Below, piece by piece: positions 50,591 through 61,347 of a DNA stretch of 64,000 nucleotides. The stretch lies in NCBI GenBank assembly GCA_035763085.1, contig DASUBV010000339.1:1-64000 (forward strand). The letters run 5' to 3'. The stretch is from DASUBV01 sp035763085 (GTDB taxonomy: Bacteria > Actinomycetota > Actinomycetes > Streptosporangiales > Streptosporangiaceae). The stretch's first letter is position 1. Every line of letters starts with the position of its first letter. A model generated the notes under the pieces. The model saw nothing but the letters and a program-made list of their open reading frames with translations. It was not told the DNA's origin and made no database searches. The translations under genes and the position numbers were made by a program.

Positions 50591-50664
50591 GTTGCCCTAT
50601 TATCCGCCCGGCACCGGACGGTCGGTGCCACGTGGGGTGCGCTAGCCCCCTACGCTTGGCAATC
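50591..50664. promoter_or_regulatory. Divergent leaderless promoter pair
   Basis: GATAAT (minus, 50604-50599) lies eight bases before the lpdA GTG, and TACGCT (plus, 50651-50656) lies eight bases before the cyclotransferase GTG. Neither gene has a ribosome binding site. Both are expected to start transcription at or next to the start codon. Confidence 0.55.
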
Positions 50665-51117
50665 GTGGCGATATACGCGGCGTATGGCAGCAACATGAAC
50701 CCGGCACAGATGGCAGAACGCTGCCCGCACTCGCCGCAGCGCGGTACCGGCTGGCTGGAAGGCTGGCGGCTGACCTTCGGCGGCGAGGATCTCAACTGGG
50801 AGGGTGCCCTGGGCACCGTGGTCGAGGAGGCTGACTCGCGGGTTTTCGTCGCCCTGTATGACCTGTCTGAGGCCGACGAGGCCGCCCTGGACAGCTGGGA
50901 TGGCGCCACCCTCGGCTACTACCGCAAGTCCAGGGTCCGGGTTGCCACCCTCGACGGCGACGTCGTGGCCTGGCTGTATGTCATCAACGGCTATGAGGGC
51001 GGGGTGCCGTCCGCCCGCTACCTGGGCATCATGGCCGACGCCGCGGAAGCCGCCGGGGCGCCCGCTGACTACGTCGCCGACCTGCGCGCCCGCCCGTGTT
51101 CCTCGGTGGGCATCTAG
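50665..51117 (+). CDS. Gamma-glutamylcyclotransferase-like (GGCT/AIG2) protein
   Basis: A 150-aa protein of the GGCT fold. The N-terminal IYAAYGSNMNPAQMAERCP is the family signature (YGSN loop), and LYDLSEADEAALDSWDG fits the helix with the acidic residue. TLDGDVVAWLYVIN follows. It might open gamma-glutamyl amine bonds to give 5-oxoproline, although actinomycetes use mycothiol instead of glutathione, so the substrate is open. The GTG at 50665 has a -10-like TACGCT eight bases upstream. The SoxR gene follows by 18 bases. Confidence 0.85.
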   Translation: MAIYAAYGSNMNPAQMAERCPHSPQRGTGWLEGWRLTFGGEDLNWEGALGTVVEEADSRVFVALYDLSEADEAALDSWDGATLGYYRKSRVRVATLDGDVVAWLYVINGYEGGVPSARYLGIMADAAEAAGAPADYVADLRARPCSSVGI

Positions 51118-51135
51118 GCCAGGCAGGCAGATCCG

Positions 51136-51612
51136 ATGACCGATTCACCAGCGAAAACCCTGACCATCGCCGAGCTGTCGGCTCGCAGCGGCGCGGCCCC
51201 CTCCGCGCTGCGCTACTACGAGAGCATCGGCCTGATCCGGGCCGAGCGGACGACGGGCAACCAGCGCCGGTACCCCCGGTACATGCTGCGCCGGATCGCC
51301 TTCATCCGCGCCGGGCGGCAGCTGGGCCTGTCGCTGCGCGAGATCAAAGCCGCCCTGGACACCCTCCCGGACAACAAGGCGCCGACCCGGCAGCAGTGGG
51401 GCCGGGCCGCGCGGACCTGGCAGAACCGCATCGACGACCGGATCGCCGAGCTGCAGCGGCTGTCGGACACCCTGGGCAGCTGCATCGGCTGCGGCTGCCT
51501 GTCGCTGCGGACCTGCGCGCTTTACAACCCCGCCGACACGGCCGCCACCCTGGGTGCGGGCGCCCGCTGGCTGCTGGGCGACGAATCCCCGGCTGGTTCC
51601 GCAGGAACCTAG
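51136..51612 (+). CDS. soxR: Redox-sensitive MerR-family regulator SoxR
   Basis: A 158-aa MerR-type activator. The HTH is at about residues 9-30 (LTIAELSARSGAAPSALRYY). The 2Fe-2S cluster is held by CIGCGCLSLRTC (Cys116, Cys119, Cys121, Cys127), the diagnostic SoxR spacing. Oxidised cluster opens the target promoter. In actinomycetes SoxR responds to redox-active antibiotics and controls exporters or quinone reductases. The nearby divergent LpdA-type flavoprotein is an attractive target, but no SoxR box was identified by eye. It follows the cyclotransferase gene closely. Confidence 0.92.
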   Translation: MTDSPAKTLTIAELSARSGAAPSALRYYESIGLIRAERTTGNQRRYPRYMLRRIAFIRAGRQLGLSLREIKAALDTLPDNKAPTRQQWGRAARTWQNRIDDRIAELQRLSDTLGSCIGCGCLSLRTCALYNPADTAATLGAGARWLLGDESPAGSAGT

Positions 51613-51638
51613 GCAAAACGGGCGATGCGGCGGGCGGC

Positions 51639-52562
51639 TCAGTGGGCGGCGATGACCGAGATCATGAGGGCGATAGGGACCAGCACGGCGGCGATCGGGA
51701 GCCATGCCCAGTGGCTCTCCAGGACGCCGCCGGCGGCGCCGGCGCCGCGGGCTGCGTCGCAGCGCCTAGCCAGCTCGGCTGCCATCACGTGGCTGGGGTG
51801 CTGATTAGCCAGCTCCTTGGCCTTGTCCGGCATCCGGGCGAATGACGGCGTCGACCCCCGGTTCAGGCCAGTCTCCCAGGTCTCGCCCGGCGCGATCTCA
51901 TACCGGCGCTGGGCCCGGTAGTCGTGCCGCTGGCGCCATTTCCGGGCACCAGTCCCTGATCGCAGCTCAGCCCGGGCCCGGGAGCGCCGTGGCGAGTACA
52001 GCGCCCAGCTGTAGACCGTCTTCTCCGGCTTCGGGGCCGAGCGCTCGCACTGGATCTCGACGGAGTCGCCGAGGAAAACGCCCGCGACACCGCCCCACGG
52101 CACCCGGTAGTCCCGGAACGGGTTCAGCACGGTCAGGCCGGCGTCATCGCTGATCACCCTTGGCCGCAGCGTGCACACGTACATGAGCCCGGTCACGACC
52201 AGGAGCACGGCCGTGACCTGGACCGCGAACCAGCTGTGGGACTGAATAGCGAGGTCAATGATGTTGGCCAGGGCGAAGGCGACCCAGACCCACCACAGCA
52301 CCAGCGGCGGCATCAGCCGGAAGATCGTCCGGCCGTCCTCGGTGGTGCGCCAGGCGGACTTCAGGATGGTAGTGCTCCCGCCGACACCCCGGCTGGCCAT
52401 GCCCGCGGCCTGGCCAGGCCCGGGCGGAACGGGGCGCGCAGGCTTAGCGCCGGCGCCCTGCGTGACGGGATCAGGCGGCACGGGCCCGGGCATCGCCTGC
52501 GGAGCAGACGACCGGTCCGGCCGGCTGCCTCCCGAAGATGCCTGATCCTGCTCAGACGCCAT
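51639..52562 (-). CDS. Membrane protein with PH-like domain, unknown function
   Basis: A 307-aa protein. A Pro/Gly/Ala-rich cytoplasmic tail (1-60) precedes two transmembrane helices (about 85-105 and 110-130). The stretch RPRVISDDAGLTVLNPFRDYRVPWGGVAGVFLGDSVEI (RVISDDAGLTVLNPFRDYRV; WGGVAGVFLGDSVEI) is typical of small PH-like domains (PH_6). A final helix is at about 285-305. AGGAG lies eight bases before the ATG at 52562. Function unknown. It converges with soxR. Confidence 0.75.
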   Translation of the reverse strand: MASEQDQASSGGSRPDRSSAPQAMPGPVPPDPVTQGAGAKPARPVPPGPGQAAGMASRGVGGSTTILKSAWRTTEDGRTIFRLMPPLVLWWVWVAFALANIIDLAIQSHSWFAVQVTAVLLVVTGLMYVCTLRPRVISDDAGLTVLNPFRDYRVPWGGVAGVFLGDSVEIQCERSAPKPEKTVYSWALYSPRRSRARAELRSGTGARKWRQRHDYRAQRRYEIAPGETWETGLNRGSTPSFARMPDKAKELANQHPSHVMAAELARRCDAARGAGAAGGVLESHWAWLPIAAVLVPIALMISVIAAH

Positions 52563-53058
52563 GGCGACGCTCCTGATGAGCCCAGAAAGTCCACGACCGC
52601 CCCGCTGGCGGCGCGGCCCCAAGCTTATGCGCTAAGGCCGATAGCCCCGTCTACCCCAATGCTCCTAGCCAAACCCCGCCAGCCACCCCTGACCCCGGCA
52701 GCACCGGCCGCCCGGCCAGACCCACTCGCCCGCCAGCCCCCCGAGGCGGAGGCTAGCGGAAAGGAACGGGAGGGTGAAGCGGAGGACGCGCCTGACATGC
52801 GGTAATCCCTCCTGTAAAGCCTGGTCTGTCCGGACCGATGCCCTGAGGCGCCGTCAGGCGCCCGCGAGCGAGTCAGGCCGGGCGCCGGCGCCGTCTGGCC
52901 TGCGGAGCCCAGAGCGAGTCGGAGGGGCCGCCGAGGGCGCCTGGGCTGATGAGCCCGCGACGCGGGAAGGCACTGCCTCCAGGGCACCCCGCCGGCCCGC
53001 CGGCAAGCAGAGCGGGCCGGAGGGGCGCCGGCGGCGCCTCCCACCGGGTGAGGAGCAG
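52563..53058. other. Gene-free region of almost 500 bases
   Basis: No open frame here has gene-like composition; long frames across it are shadows of the M20 gene. GC-rich foldbacks are frequent, for example GGGCT-GATG-AGCCC at 52943-52956 and CCCGC-GAC-GCGGG just after it. It may hold a promoter for the membrane-protein gene (to the left) and the terminator of the M20 gene. An unannotated RNA cannot be excluded. Confidence 0.4.
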
Positions 53059-54303
53059 CTAGCCAGTGACGGCTACGCCGGGAAGGGGAAGGGGAACGCT
53101 GGGGCCGCTGCCGCCGATGGCCGTCAGGGCGGTGGCCGCCATGAGCCGGACGCCGACACCGATGGCCCGCTCGTCCACATCGAACACGGCCTGGTGGATG
53201 TCGAAATCGTCCGCCGAGCCCGGCCGCCGGGTGCCGAGCCGGGCTAGCGCGCCGGGGATCGACTCCAGGTACCAGGCGAAATCCTCGCCGCCCAGGCTCT
53301 GCGCCGCCGGGGTCACCGACTCCGGGCCGAGCACCCGGTCGGCGGCGGCCTCGATCATGGCCGTGCAGATGGCGTCGTTCACCGTCGGCGGGACGTTGCG
53401 CTGGTAGGTGATGTCGGCGACCACCCCGTAGGACATGGCCACGGACTCGACCAGCGACTTGACCATGTCCGGGGCCGCGTGCCAGGCCTCGTCGTCCAGG
53501 CACCGCACCGTGCCCTCGACGATGCCGTCGTCGGGGATGGCGTTCGCTGCCGAGCCGGCCGAGACCCGGCCCCAGACCAGGCTCAGGCTGGAGCGCGGGT
53601 CAACTCGCCGGGACAGGGCGGCGGGAAGCTCGGTGATGATCTTGCCGAGGGCGAAGACCAGGTCGGCGGTCAGGTGCGGCCGCGCGGTGTGCCCGCCCGG
53701 GCCGGACACCTTGACCTGGATCTTGTCGCAGGCGGCCGTGATCGGGCCCGAGCGGGTCCCGATCTTGCCCACGTCCAGTCGCGGGTCGCAGTGCAGGGCG
53801 AAGATCCGGTCGACCGAGGCGATCCCGCCGGCCGCCATCACGTCGACGGCACCGCCCGGCACCTCCTCGGCGGGCTGGAAGACCAGCCGCACCTTGCCGG
53901 GCAGCACTCCGGCGGCGCGGGCGCGGGCCAGGAACAGCCCGGTCCCGACCAGGATGGTCGTGTGCACGTCATGGCCGCAGGCGTGGCACGCCCCGCGCAT
54001 GGTGGACCGGTAGGGGACGTCTTTCTCGTCGGTGATCGGCAGCGCGTCGATGTCGGCGCGCAGCGCCACGAGTGGCTCATCGGCCGACTGACCGCCGATA
54101 TCCACGATCAGCCCGGTGCCCTTGGGCAGCACCATGGGGCGCAGCCCGGCCGCTTCCAGCCGCAGCGCGATTCGCCGGGTGGTCCGGTACTCGTGGTAGC
54201 CGGTCTCCGGGTGCGCGTGCAGGTCACGCCGGAAGTCGATGAGCTCCGCCTCGTGCCCGGCCAGGAAAGCGTCCAGCTCCCCTTCCAGGTCATGCTCGGC
54301 CAT
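53059..54303 (-). CDS. M20-family amidohydrolase/peptidase
   Basis: A 414-aa zinc-dependent amidohydrolase. FRRDLHAHPETGYHEYRT is the family start. The metal site includes MRGACHACGHDVHTT (His/Cys/His/Asp), the catalytic Glu in FQPAEEVPGG, and the dimerisation domain runs about 185-300 (SGPGGHTARPH). LGGEDFAWYL near the end supplies the last His-equivalent region. The ATG at 54303 has GGGGGAGG upstream and lies 14 bases inside the 3' end of the carboxylate-amine ligase gene, so the two are coupled. Members remove acyl groups from amino acids or hydrolyse amide side products. Confidence 0.92.
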   Translation of the reverse strand: MAEHDLEGELDAFLAGHEAELIDFRRDLHAHPETGYHEYRTTRRIALRLEAAGLRPMVLPKGTGLIVDIGGQSADEPLVALRADIDALPITDEKDVPYRSTMRGACHACGHDVHTTILVGTGLFLARARAAGVLPGKVRLVFQPAEEVPGGAVDVMAAGGIASVDRIFALHCDPRLDVGKIGTRSGPITAACDKIQVKVSGPGGHTARPHLTADLVFALGKIITELPAALSRRVDPRSSLSLVWGRVSAGSAANAIPDDGIVEGTVRCLDDEAWHAAPDMVKSLVESVAMSYGVVADITYQRNVPPTVNDAICTAMIEAAADRVLGPESVTPAAQSLGGEDFAWYLESIPGALARLGTRRPGSADDFDIHQAVFDVDERAIGVGVRLMAATALTAIGGSGPSVPLPLPGVAVTG

Positions 54304-55459
54304 GAACCGCCTCCCCCGGGCCGACGAAGCGATCGTCCGCGAACTCCGCCGCGAGCGCGTCCACGACATCGGGCAGGTCGCCGCCATTCTCGACGACGGC
54401 CCGCTGCCGCTCATACGACGCGCCCTGGTCGAGGACCTCGAACGCCACGCCGAGCTCCTCGGCGCAGCCGAGCCGCTCCGCCACCGGCTCCAGCTCGTGG
54501 ACCAGCTCATACAACTGGTCACGCAGCGGGGCCGTCGACCCGTAATCGTCTGTTATTACCATCGCATCCAGGCCATACCTGGTTGCGCGCCACTTGTTAT
54601 CCCGGACCACCCAGGCGGCCGGCGCGGGCAGCTTGTACCCCCGGTCGAGCTGGGCGTCGAGCAGGTCGACAAGCGACTGCGCGAGAGCGGCGGCCATGCC
54701 GATCTCACGCAGCGTGGGCAGCCCGTCAAACATCCGGACCTCGACGGTGCCGAAGTCCGGGTGCGGCCGGATATCCCACCACACCTCCTTGATGCTCCGG
54801 ATGGTACCGGCTCTCAGAAGCGTGTCCATGTAGTTCTCGAACTCACTCCAGTCCGTTAATAGCTGTGGCGGCCCCGAGGTGGGCAGCCCGCCGAAGATCA
54901 CGGACCGGCTCGAGGCGAGCCCTGTGTCGTGCCCGCTCCAGAACGGGCTTGATGCGGTCAGCGCCAGGAAATGCGGCAGGTAGCCGGCGAGCGCATTGAC
55001 GATGGGTATCGCCTTGCTCCGGTCGCGAATACCCACGTGCACGTGCACGCCGAAAGTCTGGATCCTGCGGGCAAGCCACTGCAAATTCTCAAGCAGCTCG
55101 GCATATCGCTGAATAGGCGCCATCTTGGCATCCCGCCAGTCACTGACAGGATGAGTACCAGCACAGGCCAGCATCGTACCGCGCTCACCGGTTATTCGCT
55201 GAAGTTGCGAGATTGTGGCGGCAAGGTCCCCCTTCGCCTCACCGACCGTGCTGCACACCCCGGTGATGACCTCCACCGTGGACTGCATCAGCTCGTACTT
55301 CATCTTGGGATGCTCGCCGGACTCCGACACGCCCGGCACGGCGGCCAGCACCTCGCGTGCGTCCTGCCGGAGCATCCGGGTGTGCCGGTCGATGAGCTGC
55401 AGTTCCCATTCGATGCCCAGCGTGGGCCCGCGGGACGGATTCCAGGAGATCGCGGCCAT
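54290..55459 (-). CDS. YbdK-type carboxylate-amine ligase (GCS2 family)
   Basis: A 389-aa ATP-dependent ligase of the glutamate-cysteine ligase 2 family. GPTLGIEWELQLID (11-24), FGVHVHVGI and PHPDFGTVEVRMFD are the conserved stretches. By family it joins a carboxylate to an amine, classically Glu to Cys with low efficiency. Actinomycetes lack glutathione, so the natural substrate is unclear. The ATG at 55459 is the start; the longer frame is Arg/Pro-rich. The M20 amidohydrolase that follows overlaps its end and may act on the same product. The mutase gene ends 59 bases upstream. Confidence 0.9.
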   Translation of the reverse strand: MAAISWNPSRGPTLGIEWELQLIDRHTRMLRQDAREVLAAVPGVSESGEHPKMKYELMQSTVEVITGVCSTVGEAKGDLAATISQLQRITGERGTMLACAGTHPVSDWRDAKMAPIQRYAELLENLQWLARRIQTFGVHVHVGIRDRSKAIPIVNALAGYLPHFLALTASSPFWSGHDTGLASSRSVIFGGLPTSGPPQLLTDWSEFENYMDTLLRAGTIRSIKEVWWDIRPHPDFGTVEVRMFDGLPTLREIGMAAALAQSLVDLLDAQLDRGYKLPAPAAWVVRDNKWRATRYGLDAMVITDDYGSTAPLRDQLYELVHELEPVAERLGCAEELGVAFEVLDQGASYERQRAVVENGGDLPDVVDALAAEFADDRFVGPGEAVHGRA

Positions 55460-55518
55460 GCGCTGCTGCCTTTCGCTGCCGGGACCGGGGACGGGGCGGA
55501 CGCCGCCTGGCGGGGCGG

Positions 55519-57099
<1,581 letters not shown>

Positions 57100-57261
57100 A
57101 CGACCAGATTATGGCGTGTGTTGGCGGGGTCCTAGGTGGGGAAGGTCACAGCGAGTGACGCGCCGTGGTACGGCCGCAACATATGCTGCATCGCAGCCCT
57201 CAGCGGCGTCACGTGCGTAGTGTTCTGGTGCTGATCAGCGCGAGAGGTTGAGTACGGGAAA

Positions 57262-58458
57262 ATGAGAGCTGCTGCTCGTCTGCGTGCTGCTGCCCTGGCC
57301 GGGGCGGCCGGGGTCGTGACGCTGGCGCTGGTGCCCGCCGGGCCGGCCGTCGCGGGAGCCGCGCGCCTGGCGCACGCGGAGCACCCGGCGCAGCCGGGGA
57401 ACGCCCGCCCGGACAAGGCGGCGCGGCAGGTGGTGGGCGGCACGCGGCTGGCCAGCCGCGGCGTCGTGGTGAACTATCCCGCCGGGCATCCGCGGCGGCT
57501 GCCGAAGGTGCCGGCCTCGGCCTACGTCATCGCTGACGCCACGACCGGCCAGGTGCTGGCGGCCCGTGACCCGCACGGCGAGTACGCCCCGGCCTCCACG
57601 CTGAAGATGCTGACCGCGATCACGCTGATCCCGCGGCTGGACCCGGACGCCCGGCTGCTCACCACCAGCCGGGCGGCCATGCAGGAGCCCAACGACGTGG
57701 GCATCCTGCCCGGCCACCGGTACAAGGCGGCCGACCTGTTCCGGGCGCTGCTGCTGATCTCGGCCAATGACGCGGCGATGGCACTGACCCAGGCCACCGG
57801 CTCGTTCGACAAGGGCATGGCGCTGATCAACGCCGAGGCGCACCACCTGCAGGCCTACGACGTGGTGGCCAAGCTGCCCAACGGGCTGCCCGCGCGCGGC
57901 CAGGTGGTGTCGGCCTATGACGAGGCGCTGATCGCCCGGCAGGCCCTGGCCACGCCGGCGTTCATGAAGTACGACCGGACGCCGTCCGCGCGGTTCAAGG
58001 TCAAGAACAAGAAGTGGGTCACGCTGGTCAACCAGAACAGCCTGCTGAGGGACTACCGCGGCGCCCTGGGCGGCAAGATCGGCTGGACGGTCAAGTCCAA
58101 GGCGACCTACATCGGCATGGCCAGGCGGCACGGCGTCACGCTAATCGTGACGGTGCTGCACTGCACGCCGCTGCTGGAGGTCAAGGCCGGCGAGGCGCTG
58201 CTGACCTGGGGCTTCGCGATGGACGGCAAGGTGCGCCCGGTCGGCACGCTGGTTCCGCCGCTCCAGCCGGCCGCGGCCAGCGCGACGCACAAGAAGGCCA
58301 GTCCGAAGTCGGTGCAGCTCAGCAACGAGGCCGCCGCCTCGTCCACCGGGGAGGACGCGGGGCTGGCCATCGGCGCGGGCATCGCCGCGGCGCTGGTGTT
58401 CGGGCTGGGCGCGCTCGCGGTCCGGCGCATGACGAGATCGGCGAGACGAGCTCGCTGA
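57262..58458 (+). CDS. D-alanyl-D-alanine carboxypeptidase (S11, penicillin-binding)
   Basis: A 398-aa exported carboxypeptidase that trims the last D-Ala of wall peptides. Signal peptide to about residue 32 (AVAGA). Active-site motifs: SxxK is Ser112-Thr-Leu-Lys115 (PASTLKML), SxN is Ser167-Ala-Asn169 (LISANDAAM) and the KTG-equivalent is KIGWTVKS. A C-terminal transmembrane helix (about 371-390) followed by RRMTRSARRAR anchors it in the membrane. The family acts on the outer face of the membrane during wall maturation. Confidence 0.93.
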   Translation: MRAAARLRAAALAGAAGVVTLALVPAGPAVAGAARLAHAEHPAQPGNARPDKAARQVVGGTRLASRGVVVNYPAGHPRRLPKVPASAYVIADATTGQVLAARDPHGEYAPASTLKMLTAITLIPRLDPDARLLTTSRAAMQEPNDVGILPGHRYKAADLFRALLLISANDAAMALTQATGSFDKGMALINAEAHHLQAYDVVAKLPNGLPARGQVVSAYDEALIARQALATPAFMKYDRTPSARFKVKNKKWVTLVNQNSLLRDYRGALGGKIGWTVKSKATYIGMARRHGVTLIVTVLHCTPLLEVKAGEALLTWGFAMDGKVRPVGTLVPPLQPAAASATHKKASPKSVQLSNEAAASSTGEDAGLAIGAGIAAALVFGLGALAVRRMTRSARRAR

Positions 58459-58493
58459 GGCCCGGCCGTTCCGTTATGAGTAAGTCCTGACGG

Positions 58494-59498
58494 TCATCCG
58501 GCGGGCAGGAAACCCATCCGGTCCCGGACGGCGGCCATCATGGGCCGGGCGATCTGGCTGGCCCGCGCCGCGCCGCCGGCCAGCAGCGCGTCCAGCTCGG
58601 ACTCGTTGGCCAGCAGCTTCTCGGTCCGCTCGCGCACCGGGGCCAGCGTGTCGGTCACGACCTGGGCCAGGTCCTTCTTGAAGGTGCCGTAGCCGGCGCC
58701 GGCGTAGCGCTGCTCCAGGCTCTCCATGGTCTCGCCGCCGAGCGCGGAGAAGATCCGCAGCAGGTTGGTGACACCGGGCTTGGCGGTCTCGTCGGCGCGG
58801 ATCTGGCCGTCGGCATCGGTGACGGCGCGCATGATCTTCTTGCGGATGGCGCCGGGATCCTCCAGGACATCGATGATGCCCTGCGGGGTGGACGCCGACT
58901 TGCTCATCTTGATGGCCGGGTCCTGCAGGTCGGCGATCTTGGCCACCTCGGGCAGGATGTAGGCGTCCGGGACGACGAAGGTCTTGCCGTAGCGGTGATT
59001 GAACCGCTGGGCGAGGTCACGGGTCAGCTCGAGGTGCTGGCGCTGGTCCTCGCCGACCGGCACCTGGTCGGTGTTGTAGAGCAGGATGTCGGCAGCCTGC
59101 AGGATCGGGTAGGTGAACAGCCCGACGCTGGCCGCCTCGGCGCCGCCCTTGGCCGACTTGTCCTTGAACTGGACCATCCGGCTGGCCTCGCCGAAGCCGG
59201 TCAGGCAGGACAGCACCCAGGCCAGCTCGGCGTGCTCGGGCACGTGGCTCTGCACGAACACGATGGAGCGCTCGGGATCCAGCCCGGCGGCGAACAGCTG
59301 AGCGGCCGCGACCCGGCTGCGGCGGCGCAGGTCGGCGGGCTTCTGCGGCACGGTGACGGCGTGCAGGTCGACCACGCAGTAGACGGTGTCGTGGGTCTCC
59401 TGGAGGGCGACCCACTGCCGGACGGCACCCAGGTAGTTGCCGATGTGGAACGAGTCGGCGGTGGGCTGGATGCCGGAGAAGACGCGTGGTCGGGACAT
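58494..59498 (-). CDS. trpS: Tryptophanyl-tRNA synthetase
   Basis: A 334-aa class I aminoacyl-tRNA synthetase. HIGN in SFHIGNYLGAVRQW is the HIGH motif, and KMSKS (DPAIKMSKSAST) is intact. GLFTYPILQAADILLYNTDQVPVGEDQ (TYPILQAADILLYNTDQVP) is the Trp-site signature. The ATG at 59498 comes seven bases after TAGAAT (59511-59506 on the minus strand), so it appears leaderless. Housekeeping gene. Confidence 0.96.
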   Translation of the reverse strand: MSRPRVFSGIQPTADSFHIGNYLGAVRQWVALQETHDTVYCVVDLHAVTVPQKPADLRRRSRVAAAQLFAAGLDPERSIVFVQSHVPEHAELAWVLSCLTGFGEASRMVQFKDKSAKGGAEAASVGLFTYPILQAADILLYNTDQVPVGEDQRQHLELTRDLAQRFNHRYGKTFVVPDAYILPEVAKIADLQDPAIKMSKSASTPQGIIDVLEDPGAIRKKIMRAVTDADGQIRADETAKPGVTNLLRIFSALGGETMESLEQRYAGAGYGTFKKDLAQVVTDTLAPVRERTEKLLANESELDALLAGGAARASQIARPMMAAVRDRMGFLPAG

Positions 59499-59568
59499 GC
59501 GCGGAATTCTAGTGCTGCCGGGCAGGCCTGCTGGCCGCCGCCAGCCCGGACCGGATGACCTCCGGTGG

Positions 59569-61323
59569 CTAGCCGGCGGCACGCTGGCTGCTGGCGTTGC
59601 CGGTGATGACCGGGACGATCTCCGGGGCGCCGAGCCGGATGGCGTCGGCGTCCTGGTCGGTGGCCGCGTCCTGGGAGGCCCGCTCGGCTGCGACCCTGGC
59701 CTGGTAGTTCTCCAGCTCCCTGGCCACCTGGCGTGACTTCCAGCCCATCGGCCCGGCCATCAGGCCCGCCGCCTCCGCAGCAGCGGACAGGCCGCGGTCC
59801 CAGCTCTCGATGGACACGTGGGTCCGGCGGGCCAGCACGTCATCCAGGTGCCGGGCGCCCTCGTGCGAGGCGGCGTAGACGACCTCGGCGCGCAGGTAGT
59901 CATCGGCGCCCTCCAGCGGGCGGCCCAGGCCCGGATCGTCGCGGATCAGCTCCAGCACCTCGCCGATCAGCGAGCCGTAGCGGCGCAGCAGGTGCTCGAT
60001 CCTGGCCACGTGCAGGCCGCAGGAGCGGGCCAGGGAGTAACGGGAGTTCCACAGCGCCGCGAAACCGTCCGCGCCGGCCAGCGGGATCAGCTCGGTGCAG
60101 GACGGGGCGACCTTGCCGTCCAGGCCGTGGGCCACGGCATCGACGGCGTCCTTGGCCATGACCCGGTAGGTGGTGTACTTGCCGCCGGCGATCATGACCA
60201 GGCCGGGCACCGGGTGGGCGACGGTGTGCTCGCGGGACAGCTTGGAGGTGGGCTCGGACTCCCCGGCCAGCAGCGGCCGCAGGCCCGCGTACACGCCCTC
60301 CACGTCATCGCGGGTGAGCGGGACGGCCAGGATCTTGTTCAGCTGGCCGAGGATGTAGTCGATGTCGGTCCGGCTGGCCGCGGGGTGGGCCTTGGACAGC
60401 GACCACTCGGTGTCGGTGGTGCCGATGATCCAGTGCCGGCCCCACGGGATGACGAACAGCACGCTGACCGGGGTGCGCAGGATGATGCCGCTGCTGGAGT
60501 GAATGCGGTCCCGCGGCACGACCAGGTGGATGCCCTTGGACGCGCGGACGTTGATGCTGCCGCGCCCGCCGACCATCTCCTGGATGTCGTCGGTCCACAC
60601 GCCGGTGGCGTTGACGATCTGCTGGGCGCGGATCTCCAGGGTGCTGCCGGACTCCAGGTCCACCGCCCGGACGCCGGTCACCCGCTCGCCCTCCCGCAGG
60701 AATCCGGTGACCTGAGTGCGCGAGGCGACCCTGGCCCCGTACCCGGCCGCGGTCCGCATCAGGGTGGTCACGTACCGGGCATCGTCGACCTGCGCATCCC
60801 AGTACACCAGCGCGCCGGTGAACGCCGACTTCTTCAGCGCCGGGACCAGCTTCAGCGCGGAGTGCCGGCTGAGCTGGCGGTGGCCGGGCAGCCCGCGGGC
60901 CTGGCCCATGGACATGCCCAGCAGGTCATACGCCGTCACCCCGGCGCCGACGTAGGCCCGCTCCCACACATGATGGGTGAACGGGAACAGGAACGACACC
61001 GGCCGCACCAGGTGCGGTGCCAGGCGCTGCAGCAGCAGCGACCGCTCGGTCAGCGCCTCCCGGACCAGGCCGACGTTCAGCTGCTCGAGGTAACGCAGGC
61101 CCCCGTGGATGAGCTTGCTCGACCGCGACGAGGTGCCCGAGCCGAAATCCCTGGCCTCGACCAGGCCGACCGATAGTCCCCGGGTCGCGGCGTCCAGCGC
61201 GACGCCGGCGCCGACCACGCCCCCGCCGACCACGAGCACCTGGTGCTCGGTGGCCGCCAGGGCGGCCAGGGCCGCGCTGCGCTCGGGCGGCCCCAGCTTG
61301 CTGTGTCCCGCTTCCACTGTCAC
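59569..61323 (-). CDS. glpD: Glycerol-3-phosphate dehydrogenase (aerobic, FAD)
   Basis: A 584-aa membrane-associated flavoenzyme that oxidises glycerol-3-phosphate to dihydroxyacetone phosphate and passes electrons to quinone. FAD site: VLVVGGGVVGAGVALDAATRG. SGTSSRSSKLIHGGLRYLEQ (the substrate segment), GARVASRT, TGVWTDD, WIIGTTDTEW and the C-terminal DAO-C domain are all present. Start: the GTG at 61323 lies seven bases after TAGCGT (61336-61331), a leaderless layout; a GTG at 61332 is in frame but lies inside that distance. It is full length. Confidence 0.94.
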   Translation of the reverse strand: MTVEAGHSKLGPPERSAALAALAATEHQVLVVGGGVVGAGVALDAATRGLSVGLVEARDFGSGTSSRSSKLIHGGLRYLEQLNVGLVREALTERSLLLQRLAPHLVRPVSFLFPFTHHVWERAYVGAGVTAYDLLGMSMGQARGLPGHRQLSRHSALKLVPALKKSAFTGALVYWDAQVDDARYVTTLMRTAAGYGARVASRTQVTGFLREGERVTGVRAVDLESGSTLEIRAQQIVNATGVWTDDIQEMVGGRGSINVRASKGIHLVVPRDRIHSSSGIILRTPVSVLFVIPWGRHWIIGTTDTEWSLSKAHPAASRTDIDYILGQLNKILAVPLTRDDVEGVYAGLRPLLAGESEPTSKLSREHTVAHPVPGLVMIAGGKYTTYRVMAKDAVDAVAHGLDGKVAPSCTELIPLAGADGFAALWNSRYSLARSCGLHVARIEHLLRRYGSLIGEVLELIRDDPGLGRPLEGADDYLRAEVVYAASHEGARHLDDVLARRTHVSIESWDRGLSAAAEAAGLMAGPMGWKSRQVARELENYQARVAAERASQDAATDQDADAIRLGAPEIVPVITGNASSQRAAG

Positions 61324-61347
61324 GGGATGCACGCTACCGGGCGGAGG

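Noticed and set aside
52937..52985. Hammerhead-ribozyme-like core CTGATGA followed by a hairpin and GAA, with flanking CCTGG/CCAGG pairing
   Set aside because: The pairing needs an extra base before the invariant C, the position after GAA is G rather than A, and the cleavage site would be a C-T instead of U-H. A simpler GGGCT/AGCCC hairpin explains the sequence.
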